Notes under the pieces: generated by a model | Told to the model about the DNA's origin: nothing | The model's input: only the letters and a program-made list of their open reading frames with translations | The model's database searches: none | Position numbers and translations under genes: made by a program | Assembly (NCBI GenBank): GCA_038317685.1 | Contig: JBBQBQ010000032.1 | Location: forward strand, 1-21,283 | Length of the DNA: 21,283 nt | From: JBBQBQ01 sp038317685 | GTDB lineage: Bacteria > Desulfobacterota > Desulfuromonadia > Desulfuromonadales > DDH964 | Direction of reading: 5' to 3' | Part shown: positions 6,853 to 14,620 of the stretch, in pieces | Position numbering within the stretch: position 1 is the stretch's first letter | How the letters are laid out: every line of letters begins with the position of its first letter

Positions 6853-8481
6853 ATGGAATCGCTCCCCCAACGTATTGCCCGGATCTTCCCGAAAGCCGCT
6901 GCGATTCCCGAGCGCAGTCGCCTGGGAGATCCGATTGAGCAGGACGAATATCTCATCGAAGGCACCCTGCGCCGCTGGCCGGGCCCCTTCGGCGAAGCCC
7001 GCTCCCCGGTTTGGTTGGAAGGTCCCCAGGGAGCAAAACCACTGGTCATCGGCCACTATCCGCTCCTCGATGAATCCGAGGCCCTCGTCGCTTTGGCCGC
7101 GGCACGCCGAGCCTACGGCCAGGGGCGAGGGCTCTGGCCGACCCTGTCGGTGGCAGCACGTATCGGCCACATCCTGAATTTCCTCCGGCGCTTCCGGGAG
7201 GAGCGGGAGACGGTGGTCCGCCTGTTGATGTGGGAGGTGGGGAAGAGCGAAGGGGACGCGTCCAAGGAGTTCGACCGCACCGCCACCTACATTGCCGATA
7301 CCATCGAGGCTCTCAAAGATCTCGATCGGAACTCTTCTCGGCTGGTCATCGAAGAGGGGATTATCGGCCAGATTCGCCGCGGCCCCCTGGGTGTCGTCCT
7401 CTGCATGGGCCCCTTCAATTACCCGCTGAATGAGACCTTCACGACCCTGATTCCGGCGCTGATCATGGGGAACACCGTCGTCTTCAAGCCGCCGCGTCTC
7501 GGCATCCTCCTTTACCGGCCCCTATTGGAGGCCTTTCGCGACTCATTTCCGGCCGGGGTGGTGAACACCGTCTACGGCGAGGGGAGAAGGGTGGTGGGGC
7601 CACTGATGGCGACGGGAGACGTCGATGTCCTCGCATTTATCGGTTCAGCCCAGGCCGCCGACGCCCTGAAGAAGGCCCACCCCGCCCCTCACCGACTGCG
7701 CGGGGTTCTCGGCATGGGGGCAAAAAATCCGGCCATCGTCCTAGCCGATGCTGACCTCGACCTGGCCACCAGGGAATGTATCCTCGGCGCCCTCTCCTTC
7801 AACGGACAGCGGTGCACAGCCCTGAAAATACTCTTTGTCCACCGCAGCATCGCCGAAGACTTCGTCGGCCGCCTCGCTACCGCCATCAGCGCCCTCCCCT
7901 TCGGCATGCCCTGGGAGCCCGAGGTCGTCCTCACGCCTTTACCGGAAGCCGGCAAACCTGCCTATCTCGAGTCCCTGGTCGCCGATGCCGTGGCCCAGGG
8001 AGCCAGGGTTTGCAACCCGGACGGCGGGCAGAGCCACCACAGCTTCTACTACCCGGCTCTGGTCTTCCCGGTCACCCCCGTGATGCGCCTCTACAACGAG
8101 GAGCAGTTCGGCCCGGTGATCCCGGTCGTCCCCTTCGACGACGTAGAGGAGCCGATCCGCTACGTTGTTGAATCGAACTTCGGCCAGCAACTCAGCCTCT
8201 TCGGCAGCGATCCTGCGACCCTCGCGCCCCTCATCGATCCGCTCGTGAACCAGGTCTGCCGCGTCAACATTAACTGCCAGTGCCAGCGCGGCCCCGACGT
8301 CTTCCCCTTCACCGGCCGCAAGGGTTCGGCCGAGGGGACCTTGTCGGTGAGCGATGCGCTGCGAGCTTTTTCCATCCGCACTTTGGTTGCGGCCCGGGAG
8401 GGGGCCCTCAATAAGCACCTGATCCGCACCATCACTCGCGACGGGAGTTCCAACTTTCTCTCCACCGATTTTTTGCTCTGA
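6853..8481 (+). CDS. gapN: GapN-like NADP-dependent glyceraldehyde-3-phosphate dehydrogenase / aldehyde dehydrogenase
   Basis: Aldehyde dehydrogenase superfamily, closest by motif to non-phosphorylating glyceraldehyde-3-phosphate dehydrogenase, which makes 3-phosphoglycerate and NADPH. The 542 residues include oxyanion-hole N189 in PFNYP, cofactor-binding K212 in VVFKPP, catalytic C321 in FNGQRCTALK (a GapN-type motif) and EEQFGPVIPVV. The general-base Glu, normally in ELGGK exactly 34 residues before the cysteine, is Gly287 here (GMGAKNP). Hydrolysis of the thioacyl intermediate may therefore work differently, or the acceptor may not be water. At 542 residues it is longer than typical GapN (about 475-500), with an N-terminal extension of roughly 40 residues. 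I chose ATG 6853 because GGAGG sits six bases upstream; the frame is open back to 6670 over the previous gene. Substrate is inferred. Confidence 0.82.
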   Translation: MESLPQRIARIFPKAAAIPERSRLGDPIEQDEYLIEGTLRRWPGPFGEARSPVWLEGPQGAKPLVIGHYPLLDESEALVALAAARRAYGQGRGLWPTLSVAARIGHILNFLRRFREERETVVRLLMWEVGKSEGDASKEFDRTATYIADTIEALKDLDRNSSRLVIEEGIIGQIRRGPLGVVLCMGPFNYPLNETFTTLIPALIMGNTVVFKPPRLGILLYRPLLEAFRDSFPAGVVNTVYGEGRRVVGPLMATGDVDVLAFIGSAQAADALKKAHPAPHRLRGVLGMGAKNPAIVLADADLDLATRECILGALSFNGQRCTALKILFVHRSIAEDFVGRLATAISALPFGMPWEPEVVLTPLPEAGKPAYLESLVADAVAQGARVCNPDGGQSHHSFYYPALVFPVTPVMRLYNEEQFGPVIPVVPFDDVEEPIRYVVESNFGQQLSLFGSDPATLAPLIDPLVNQVCRVNINCQCQRGPDVFPFTGRKGSAEGTLSVSDALRAFSIRTLVAAREGALNKHLIRTITRDGSSNFLSTDFLL

Positions 8482-8591
8482 CCCTCCGCCTTACCCCTTG
8501 CCAGGGCACCTGATTCTGGCAAACTTGTCAGCAGCAGGAGCTTTTACCTTGGCCCCGGTCCTGGCACTCACCCACCAGTGAAAGGCACTTT
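8482..8591 (+). promoter_or_regulatory. Structured nhaA leader, candidate riboswitch or translational switch
   Basis: This 110-base gap holds a perfect seven-pair hairpin, TTGCCAG (8498-8504) with CTGGCAA (8516-8522). Nearer the gene, AGTG (8577-8580) can pair either with CACT at 8565-8568 or with CACT at 8586-8589. The second pairing puts the putative ribosome binding site AAAGG (8581-8585) in a five-base loop. GGCAC occurs three times. Conserved nhaA-I and nhaA-II RNA motifs, reported as cation-sensing riboswitches upstream of nhaA, are known; I cannot confirm a match to their consensus by eye. Confidence 0.35.
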
Positions 8592-9908
8592 ATGCCGGTC
8601 ATTCTCTCCAACCTCCTCCGTCCCTTCGAGGATTTTTTCAAAAGCCAGGTAGCGGGCGGAATCGTCCTCCTCGGTGCGACCCTTCTCGCCCTGCTCCTCG
8701 CCAATTCACCGTGGAGCGCTACTTACCACCATTTCTGGGAACTGCCGCTGAGCATCGGGTTTGAGGGCTTCGGCCTGACCCAGAGCCTGCACGCCTGGAT
8801 CAACGACGGGCTGATGGCGGTCTTTTTCTTTGTCGTCGGCATCGAGATCAAACGGGAACTGTTGGCCGGTGAGCTCGCCAGTCTGAGCAATGCCGCCCTG
8901 CCGATCGCTGCCGCTCTGGGCGGCATGCTCCTGCCGGCCCTTCTGTTCTTCGCCCTGGTCCCCCATCCACCGGGAAACGCCGGCTGGGGAATCCCGATGG
9001 CGACCGACATCGCCTTCGCGCTCGGCATCATTGCCCTGCTCGGCGACCGTATCCCTCGCTCGCTGGCGATCTTCCTGACCGCCCTGGCGATCGTCGACGA
9101 CCTCGGCGCGGTGTTGGTCATCGCCGTATTCTATACCCAGGGACTGGCTCTGCTGCCGCTGGGCGTCGCACTGCTGGCGCTGGCAGTACTGATCGCCGGC
9201 AACCGCCTCGGTTGGCAGGATCCCACCTTTTATGCCCTGATCGGCCTGGCCCTGTGGCTGGCCCTCCTCAAATCGGGGGTGCATGCCTCGATCGCCGGGG
9301 TGCTTATCGGCGCCACCATTCCGGTACGACCGCGCCACAGTCATGACGAATTTCCCCGCCGGGTGCAAGTTCTCCTGGACCGATATCGCAGCCTTGAGAC
9401 CCTCCCGGGCCCCTTCCACAACGAGGCCCGCCTCGGGACCCTGCTGGCCCTGGAGCACGTCTGTCAGGACGCTATGAGCCCCCTGCAACGGATGGAGCAT
9501 GTCATGAGCCGCTGGGTGATCTTCGGCGTCATGCCGGTCTTCGCCCTCGCCAACGCCGGCATCTCCTTGAGCCTCAGCGAGCTGCGGGTGGCCTTGTCCC
9601 ATCCGGTGACCCACGGCGTGGCAGTTGGCCTGCTCCTCGGCAAACCGATCGGTATCCTAGGCTTTTCCTGGCTCGCGGTGCGTCTGAAATGGGCCGTGCT
9701 GCCGCAAGGCTGCAGCTGGATGGACATTCTCGGCATCAGTATCCTGGGCGGCATCGGTTTCACCATGAGCCTCTTCATCACCAACCTCGCCTACGTCCTG
9801 CCATATCTCGTCGATGTCGCCAAGGTCGGTGTTTTCGGAGCCTCCCTTCTCGCCGGCGGCCTCGGCTACCTGCTGCTGCGTCGCCGCGCCAAGACCCCTC
9901 CGGAGTAA
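8592..9908 (+). CDS. nhaA: Na+/H+ antiporter NhaA
   Basis: Inner-membrane antiporter exporting Na+ (and Li+) in exchange for protons, for pH and salt homeostasis. The 438-residue protein is strongly hydrophobic with about 12 membrane helices. Signatures visible: NDGLMAVFFFVVGIEIKREL, ATDIAFALG with D139, and the ion-binding pair D169-D170 in ALAIVDDLGAV (E. coli D133, D163, D164). LGKPIGI near the C-terminal side holds the conserved lysine of helix 10. It is about 50 residues longer than E. coli NhaA; part of this is a hydrophilic segment around residues 250-300 containing a His/Arg-rich stretch, which may be a regulatory loop. AAAGG six bases before the ATG is a modest ribosome binding site within a foldable leader. 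No terminator is obvious downstream. Confidence 0.95.
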   Translation: MPVILSNLLRPFEDFFKSQVAGGIVLLGATLLALLLANSPWSATYHHFWELPLSIGFEGFGLTQSLHAWINDGLMAVFFFVVGIEIKRELLAGELASLSNAALPIAAALGGMLLPALLFFALVPHPPGNAGWGIPMATDIAFALGIIALLGDRIPRSLAIFLTALAIVDDLGAVLVIAVFYTQGLALLPLGVALLALAVLIAGNRLGWQDPTFYALIGLALWLALLKSGVHASIAGVLIGATIPVRPRHSHDEFPRRVQVLLDRYRSLETLPGPFHNEARLGTLLALEHVCQDAMSPLQRMEHVMSRWVIFGVMPVFALANAGISLSLSELRVALSHPVTHGVAVGLLLGKPIGILGFSWLAVRLKWAVLPQGCSWMDILGISILGGIGFTMSLFITNLAYVLPYLVDVAKVGVFGASLLAGGLGYLLLRRRAKTPPE

Positions 9909-9925
9909 GGTGGCGGCTTGGGTCA

Positions 9926-10007
9926 TTTTGTCCATCCATCTACCCATATGTGCATTTTTGTCCGGAGCCAGGGATTTTACACTCTTTAATCTCTCTCGTT
10001 TTTGTCT
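9926..10007. repeat. Three TTTTGTCY direct repeats in an AT-rich intergenic region
   Basis: TTTTGTCC at 9926, TTTTGTCC at 9956 and TTTTGTCT at 10000 lie on the plus strand, about 30 and 44 bases apart. They sit in the 246-base gap between nhaA and the small RHH gene, whose low GC differs from everything around it. They could be operator half-sites or promoter fragments; both are inference. Confidence 0.4.
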
Positions 10008-10029
10008 ATATCCTACTGAATTTACTGTA

Positions 10030-10044
10030 GATTAATTATTAATC
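10030..10044. promoter_or_regulatory. Perfect AT-rich palindrome, candidate operator
   Basis: GATTAAT, T, ATTAATC is a 7-1-7 perfect inverted repeat 110 bases before the RHH gene. It is too short and AT-rich for a terminator and has the form of a dimeric regulator site. The only DNA-binding protein next to it is the RHH protein, so autoregulation is a natural guess. Confidence 0.4.
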
Positions 10045-10154
10045 CCCTCGGATGGAATCTGGCAACTCCCTTGCAACTCATAAATGGACCTGCCGGCCAG
10101 CACCGCCCGGCCGAACCCCGCTTCCGCCTTTCGCAACCCAAAGGAGCCATCCTC

Positions 10155-10334
10155 ATGGGCAAGACCGTGGACAAACCCAAGAAATACATCATCTCCTGCC
10201 GGGTTGACGACCATGAGCTGGAAACCTTGCAGGAGTTGGCCAAACGCGCCGACACCAGCATCTCCACCCTGCTCCGGCAGAGCCTGGATCTCCTCCAGGA
10301 AGACTATCGACAGCTTATCCGCCTGAGCGCCTGA
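10155..10334 (+). CDS. Small ribbon-helix-helix (CopG-like) DNA-binding protein
   Basis: A 59-residue protein with the RHH layout. A basic N-terminus (GKTVDKPKK) precedes a beta strand YIISCRVDD, helix A (HELETLQELAKRADTS) and helix B (STLLRQSLDLLQEDYRQ). Such proteins dimerise and bind operator DNA through the paired strands, as transcription factors or antitoxins. AAGGAG lies eight bases before ATG 10155; the longer frame from 10071 has no such site. No toxin gene is beside it, since nhaA lies upstream and ileS downstream, so it is more likely a stand-alone regulator. Its target is unknown. The repeats and palindrome in its upstream gap are candidate sites. Confidence 0.8.
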   Translation: MGKTVDKPKKYIISCRVDDHELETLQELAKRADTSISTLLRQSLDLLQEDYRQLIRLSA

Positions 10335-10365
10335 CCCGCGTCATCCCCAATTCCCCTGGCCCGCC

Positions 10366-10385
10366 GCCGGGAACACCCTCCCGGC
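10366..10385 (+). other. GC-rich hairpin after the RHH gene
   Basis: GCCGGG, eight-base loop, CCCGGC, 31 bases after the RHH stop. It is followed by a C-rich stretch rather than a T-run, so it may only mark the 3' end of the RHH transcript or be chance in GC-rich DNA. Confidence 0.25.
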
Positions 10386-10418
10386 CCCCCTCTGCGCCGT
10401 GCTTCTCCCGGTTTTCCC

Positions 10419-10446
10419 TTGACTTATCCCGCTGGTTTGCTAAGTT
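10419..10446 (+). promoter_or_regulatory. Predicted sigma-70 promoter of ileS-lspA
   Basis: TTGACT (10419-10424, five of six) and an extended -10, TGC-TAAGTT (10438-10446), with 16 bases between the hexamers. Transcription would start near 10453, a leader of about 42 bases, too short for a T-box or similar riboswitch. Confidence 0.55.
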
Positions 10447-10494
10447 ACATCCCTTGATTTTCGCTCCCTCCCGGGGGCTTCTGGAAGGACCGCC

Positions 10495-13275
10495 ATGGAC
10501 TACAAGGACACTCTCAATCTCCCCGTTACCGACTTTCCGATGCGCGCGAATTTGCCGCAACGGGAACCGGAGATGCTCCTTCACTGGGAACGCCTGGACC
10601 TCAACCGCAAGTTGGAAGGAGCCAGCGCCGGTCGCCCCAAATTCATCCTCCACGATGGTCCCCCTTATGCCAACGGCCATATCCACATCGGCCACGCGCT
10701 GAACAAGATTCTCAAGGACATCGTCATCAAGAGCAAACGCATGCAGGGATTTTACACCCCCTATGTGCCGGGCTGGGACTGCCACGGCCTGCCGATCGAA
10801 CTCAAGGTCGATCAGGAACTCGGAGCGAAAAAACGGGACATGAGCAAGTCTCAGGTCCGCAAGGCCTGTCGCGCCTATGCCGAAAACTGGATTACCGCTC
10901 AAAGCACCGAATTCCAGCGCCTTGGCATCTTCGGCGACTGGGAGCACCCCTATCTGACCATGACCACCCAGTACGAAGCGGCGACCGCCCGTGAGTTGGC
11001 TCGCTTTGCTGAACGCGGCGGACTCTACAAGGGCAAGAAGCCGGTTCATTGGTGCCCATCCTGCGTCACCGCCCTGGCTGAAGCCGAAGTCGAATACGAG
11101 GACCACACATCCCCCTCGATCTTCGTCAAGTTCCCCTACATAGACCCGTTGCCGGCCGAACTGGCGCACCTGGCAGGAAAGCCGCTCTCCTTTGTGATCT
11201 GGACCACCACGCCGTGGACGATCCCGGCCAACCTGGCGGTCTGCCTGCACCCGGAACTCCCCTACGTCGCGCTGGAGACCGGCGGCGAACTGCTGGTGAT
11301 GGCGGAGGGACTCTACCAGAAGGTCCTGGTGCAACTCGGCATCAGCGACTTTACCGTCCGCGCCACCTTCCAGGCGCCGATCTTCGAGCGGCTGCGCTGC
11401 CGCCACCCCTTCTACGATCGGGATTCGCTCCTCGTACTGGGCGATTACGTCACCCTGGAGGCCGGTACCGGCTGTGTTCATACCGCCCCCGGCCACGGCC
11501 AGGACGACTACCTGACCGGCCTGCGTTACGGCCTGGAGATCTACAACCCGGTCGATGACCACGGCCGCTACCGCGACGAGGTCGAATTCTTCGCCGGCCT
11601 CGACGTAAAAAAAGATGCCAACGCTGCGGTCAGCGCCAAGCTTGCCGAGGTCGGCGCCCTCATGTTCGAAGGAAAAGTCTCGCACAGCTACCCGCATTGC
11701 TGGCGCTGCAAAAAACCGATCATCTTCCGCGCTACCGAGCAGTGGTTCATCTCCATGGAAGCCAACGACCTGCGCGGCAAGGCGCTGCGGCACATCAACG
11801 ATGTGCAGTGGGTCCCCCATTGGGGACGGGAGCGGATTTTCAATATGATCGAGAACCGCCCTGACTGGTGCATCAGCCGCCAGCGGACCTGGGGAGTGCC
11901 GATCACCGCTTTCTACTGCAAAAAGTGCGGCGAAGCCATCGCTGACGGCAAGCTCATGCACCATGTCGCTAACCTCTTCGAAGAGGGGGGGAGCGATATC
12001 TGGTTCGAGCGCGAAGCCAAGGACCTGCTCCCCGCCGGAACGGTCTGCCCCCATTGCGGCCACGACGATTTCGACAAGGAGCAGGACATCCTGGACGTCT
12101 GGTTCGATTCCGGGGTTTCTCACGCCGCCGTGCTGGAGACCCGGGCGAAGCTGGCGACTCCGGCCGACATGTACCTGGAGGGGAGCGACCAGCACCGCGG
12201 CTGGTTCCATTCAAGCCTCCTCGCCTCCGTCGGAACCCGCGACGTCCCCCCCTACAAGGCAGTCCTGACCCACGGCTTCGTCCTCGACGAAAGCGGCCGG
12301 CCGATGTCGAAATCCCTCGGCAACGTTGTTGCTCCGGAAAAGGTTATCCAGAAGTTCGGTGCCGAGGTCCTGCGCCTGTGGGTCGCCACCCAGGATTATC
12401 GCAACGACACCCGGGTCGGCGACCAGATCCTGCAGCAGGTCTCCGACGCCTACCGGCGCATCCGCAACACCGCCCGCTACATCCTCGGCAACCTCCACGA
12501 CTTCAACCCAGCCATCGACTCGGTTCCGGACGGAGATCTGCTGGAGATCGACCGCTGGGCCCTGTCGCGCCTCGAAGGGCTGGTGAAACGGGTGGAGAAA
12601 TCTTATAACGACTACGAATTCCACGTCCTTTATCACGCCGTGCATAACTTCTGCAGCGTCGACATGAGCGCCTTCTACCTCGACGTCCTCAAGGATCGCC
12701 TCTACACCGCTCCGGCCAAAAGCCTGGCCCGCCGCAGCGCGCAGACTGCCATGTTCCGGATCCTCGACGCCCTGACCCGGCTGGTCGCCCCGGTCCTCTC
12801 CTTCACCGCCGACGAGATCTGGCGGGAGCTGCCGGGCGAGAAGGAGGAGAGCGTACACCTCGCCGCCTTCCCACGTTTTGAAAACAGCCTCTTCGACAGC
12901 GAACTGGAAGCCCGTTACGAGCAGCTGCTCATGGTTCGATCCGACATCGCCAAAGCCCTGGAACTGGCCCGAAGCGCAAAGCTCATCGGCCACTCCCTCG
13001 ACGCCCGGGTGTTGATCGCCGCTCCGGCCGGCCCCTGGCGGGAGCTTTTGGAGGCCAACCGCAATGAGTTGGCGACCCTTTGCATCGTCTCTCAGGCAGA
13101 ATTGGTCGACGCGCTCGCCGATGGCTACGACGGCGAAGCGGTCAAGGGGCTCAAGGTCAAAATCGAAAAGGCCCTGGGAGAGAAGTGCGAACGCTGCTGG
13201 AACTACGTCACCACCGTCGGTGAAAGCGATGCCCACCCGACCGTCTGCCACCGCTGCCGCGAGGCATTGACCTGA
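10495..13275 (+). CDS. ileS: Isoleucyl-tRNA synthetase
   Basis: Cytoplasmic class I aminoacyl-tRNA synthetase charging tRNA-Ile, with editing of valine. The 926 residues fit the bacterial type. The HIGH motif is at 64-67 (GHIHIGH), the editing domain begins around FVIWTTTPWTIPANLAVC, and the KMSKS loop reads PMSKS (603-607), with Pro in the first position. The C-terminal zinc site is C898-x2-C901 and C918-x2-C921, as in the E. coli-like IleRS (the mupirocin-sensitive type by this C-terminal feature; inference only). AAGGA lies five bases before the ATG. It has its own promoter and is followed after about 30 bases by lspA, the same pair order as in E. coli. Confidence 0.98.
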   Translation: MDYKDTLNLPVTDFPMRANLPQREPEMLLHWERLDLNRKLEGASAGRPKFILHDGPPYANGHIHIGHALNKILKDIVIKSKRMQGFYTPYVPGWDCHGLPIELKVDQELGAKKRDMSKSQVRKACRAYAENWITAQSTEFQRLGIFGDWEHPYLTMTTQYEAATARELARFAERGGLYKGKKPVHWCPSCVTALAEAEVEYEDHTSPSIFVKFPYIDPLPAELAHLAGKPLSFVIWTTTPWTIPANLAVCLHPELPYVALETGGELLVMAEGLYQKVLVQLGISDFTVRATFQAPIFERLRCRHPFYDRDSLLVLGDYVTLEAGTGCVHTAPGHGQDDYLTGLRYGLEIYNPVDDHGRYRDEVEFFAGLDVKKDANAAVSAKLAEVGALMFEGKVSHSYPHCWRCKKPIIFRATEQWFISMEANDLRGKALRHINDVQWVPHWGRERIFNMIENRPDWCISRQRTWGVPITAFYCKKCGEAIADGKLMHHVANLFEEGGSDIWFEREAKDLLPAGTVCPHCGHDDFDKEQDILDVWFDSGVSHAAVLETRAKLATPADMYLEGSDQHRGWFHSSLLASVGTRDVPPYKAVLTHGFVLDESGRPMSKSLGNVVAPEKVIQKFGAEVLRLWVATQDYRNDTRVGDQILQQVSDAYRRIRNTARYILGNLHDFNPAIDSVPDGDLLEIDRWALSRLEGLVKRVEKSYNDYEFHVLYHAVHNFCSVDMSAFYLDVLKDRLYTAPAKSLARRSAQTAMFRILDALTRLVAPVLSFTADEIWRELPGEKEESVHLAAFPRFENSLFDSELEARYEQLLMVRSDIAKALELARSAKLIGHSLDARVLIAAPAGPWRELLEANRNELATLCIVSQAELVDALADGYDGEAVKGLKVKIEKALGEKCERCWNYVTTVGESDAHPTVCHRCREALT

Positions 13276-13304
13276 GCCCTGCACCACGACCATTGGAGTT
13301 CTCC

Positions 13305-13787
13305 GTGCAGCGCTTCCGCCTCCTGGCCATCGTCAGCTTCGTGGTCCTGGCCCTCGACCAGGCGACCAAGGTCTACATCGACCGTCATTTCCAGCTCTAC
13401 GAGTCGGTGCCGGTCATTGAGAACTTCTTCCACATCACTTATATCCGTAATCAGGGGGCGGCCTTCGGCCTCCTCGCCAGCAGTTCGGTGCGGATTCCCT
13501 TCTTCATCAGCGTCTCCCTGGTCGCGGCCGTCGGCATCCTCTGGTATCTGCGCAAACTCCAGGACCGGCAGGTGCTCCAGAACTTCTCCCTGTCCCTGAT
13601 CTTTTCCGGGGCGGTCGGCAATCTCATCGACCGGATACGCCTCGGTGAAGTCATCGACTTCCTCGACGTCCATTGGTACCGCCACCACTGGCCGGCCTTC
13701 AATGTCGCCGACTCGGCGATCTCGGTCGGAGTCGCCCTCCTGTTGATTGACCTCTGGCTGGAGGAACGGCATAAACCGCGTTCCTGA
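13305..13787 (+). CDS. lspA: Lipoprotein signal peptidase (signal peptidase II)
   Basis: Inner-membrane aspartyl protease that removes signal peptides from diacylglyceryl-modified prolipoproteins. The 160-residue protein has four membrane helices and the catalytic pair D118 (EVIDFLDVHW) and D136 (FNVADSAISVG), plus conserved LDQATK and NQGAAFG. The start is taken as GTG 13305, since TTGGAG lies six bases upstream. The in-frame TTG 13293 is the alternative, adding four residues but lying inside that putative ribosome binding site. It is co-transcribed with ileS, and a strong terminator follows 26 bases after the stop. Confidence 0.96.
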   Translation: MQRFRLLAIVSFVVLALDQATKVYIDRHFQLYESVPVIENFFHITYIRNQGAAFGLLASSSVRIPFFISVSLVAAVGILWYLRKLQDRQVLQNFSLSLIFSGAVGNLIDRIRLGEVIDFLDVHWYRHHWPAFNVADSAISVGVALLLIDLWLEERHKPRS

Positions 13788-13812
13788 AAACACGGCATCA
13801 TCTTCGCCAAAC

Positions 13813-13849
13813 AAAAAGGGGTCTGCACGTTAGCTGCAGGCCCCTTTTT
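13813..13849. terminator. Bidirectional Rho-independent terminator between lspA and the BI-1 gene
   Basis: AAAAAGGGGTCTGCA, loop CGTTAGC, TGCAGGCCCCTTTTT forms a 15-pair stem with one G-T wobble. It is flanked by an A-run on one side and a T-run on the other. It lies between the convergent lspA and BI-1 family genes and can stop transcription from both sides. Confidence 0.93.
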
Positions 13850-13892
13850 ATTCCGGGACAGGAGCGGGTCCTGGCCCGCCTCCCTCCATCCG

Positions 13893-14591
13893 TTAACGCC
13901 GCCGTCCGAAAAGCCTCAGCAACATCAGGAAAAGGTTGATGAAATCGAGGTACAGGGTGAGAGCACCGAGAATTGCGCCCTTCCGGGACATTTCCTCATC
14001 GGCGAAACCGTTCGCGGCCATCCTTTTGATCTTCTGAGTGTCGTAGGCGGTCAGCCCGACGAAGACGATGATGCCGCAAAAGGTGGTGACCCAGTAGATC
14101 ATCTCGCTTTTAAGGAAGATATTGACCACCGAGGCCAGGACCACCCCGATCAGACCCATGAAGAGAAAGCTCCCCCAAGAAGTAAGGTCCTTCTTTGTCA
14201 GGTGGCCGTAGAGGCTCATGGCGCCGAAGGTCCCGGCAGTGACCAGGAAAGTGCTGGCGATGGAGGAGCGCGTGTAAGCGAGAAAAATCGCCGCCATGGT
14301 GACCCCGTTGAGGGCCGAGTAGAAGAGGAAGAGACCGGTCGCGGTCGCAGCGGAGAGCCGGTTGATGGCGGCACTCAAGGCGACGACCAGCCCCAGTTCG
14401 CCGAACAGGAGGGCGTAGAAGACCAATTTATTGCCGAAGATCAACTGCACCAGGGCGGGGCTGTCGGCGGTGAAATAGGCGATCACCCCGGTGAGGGCAA
14501 GACCGGCCGCCATCCAGTTGTAGACCCGGCGGACGAAGTCGCTGGTGGTGGCAAGGGTCGTGGTTTGCGGAAACGGGATGGGGGATTCCAT
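13893..14591 (-). CDS. Bax inhibitor-1 / YccA family membrane protein
   Basis: Seven-helix inner-membrane protein of the TMBIM/BI-1 family. Bacterial members include the pH-dependent Ca2+ leak channel YetJ and the FtsH-interacting YccA. The 232 residues show the family end pattern GLTAYDTQKIK (D184) and LYLDFINLFLMLLRLFG (D216), which hold the paired aspartates of the helix bundle. ATG 14591 is chosen because AAAGGAG lies eight bases upstream on the minus strand. The frame is open back to 14918, but that stretch is antiphase sequence of the phosphate permease gene. It lies 29 bases behind that gene and is probably the last gene of its operon. A role in phosphate metabolism is not established. 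Confidence 0.92.
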   Translation of the reverse strand: MESPIPFPQTTTLATTSDFVRRVYNWMAAGLALTGVIAYFTADSPALVQLIFGNKLVFYALLFGELGLVVALSAAINRLSAATATGLFLFYSALNGVTMAAIFLAYTRSSIASTFLVTAGTFGAMSLYGHLTKKDLTSWGSFLFMGLIGVVLASVVNIFLKSEMIYWVTTFCGIIVFVGLTAYDTQKIKRMAANGFADEEMSRKGAILGALTLYLDFINLFLMLLRLFGRRR

Positions 14592-14620
14592 TTTTGAAAA
14601 CTCCTTTAAGAAGGGAGGAC

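Noticed and set aside
10155..10334. RHH protein as the antitoxin of a toxin-antitoxin pair
   Set aside because: No small toxin frame lies on either side; the neighbours are nhaA and ileS.
10447..10494. T-box or other amino-acid riboswitch before ileS
   Set aside because: The predicted leader is about 42 bases, too short, and no T-box-like sequence is present.
10315..12210. A 631-codon open frame on the minus strand opposite ileS
   Set aside because: ileS on the plus strand has all synthetase motifs. The antisense frame has low-complexity Val/Gly/Asp/Glu composition typical of a shadow in GC-rich DNA and no recognisable domain.
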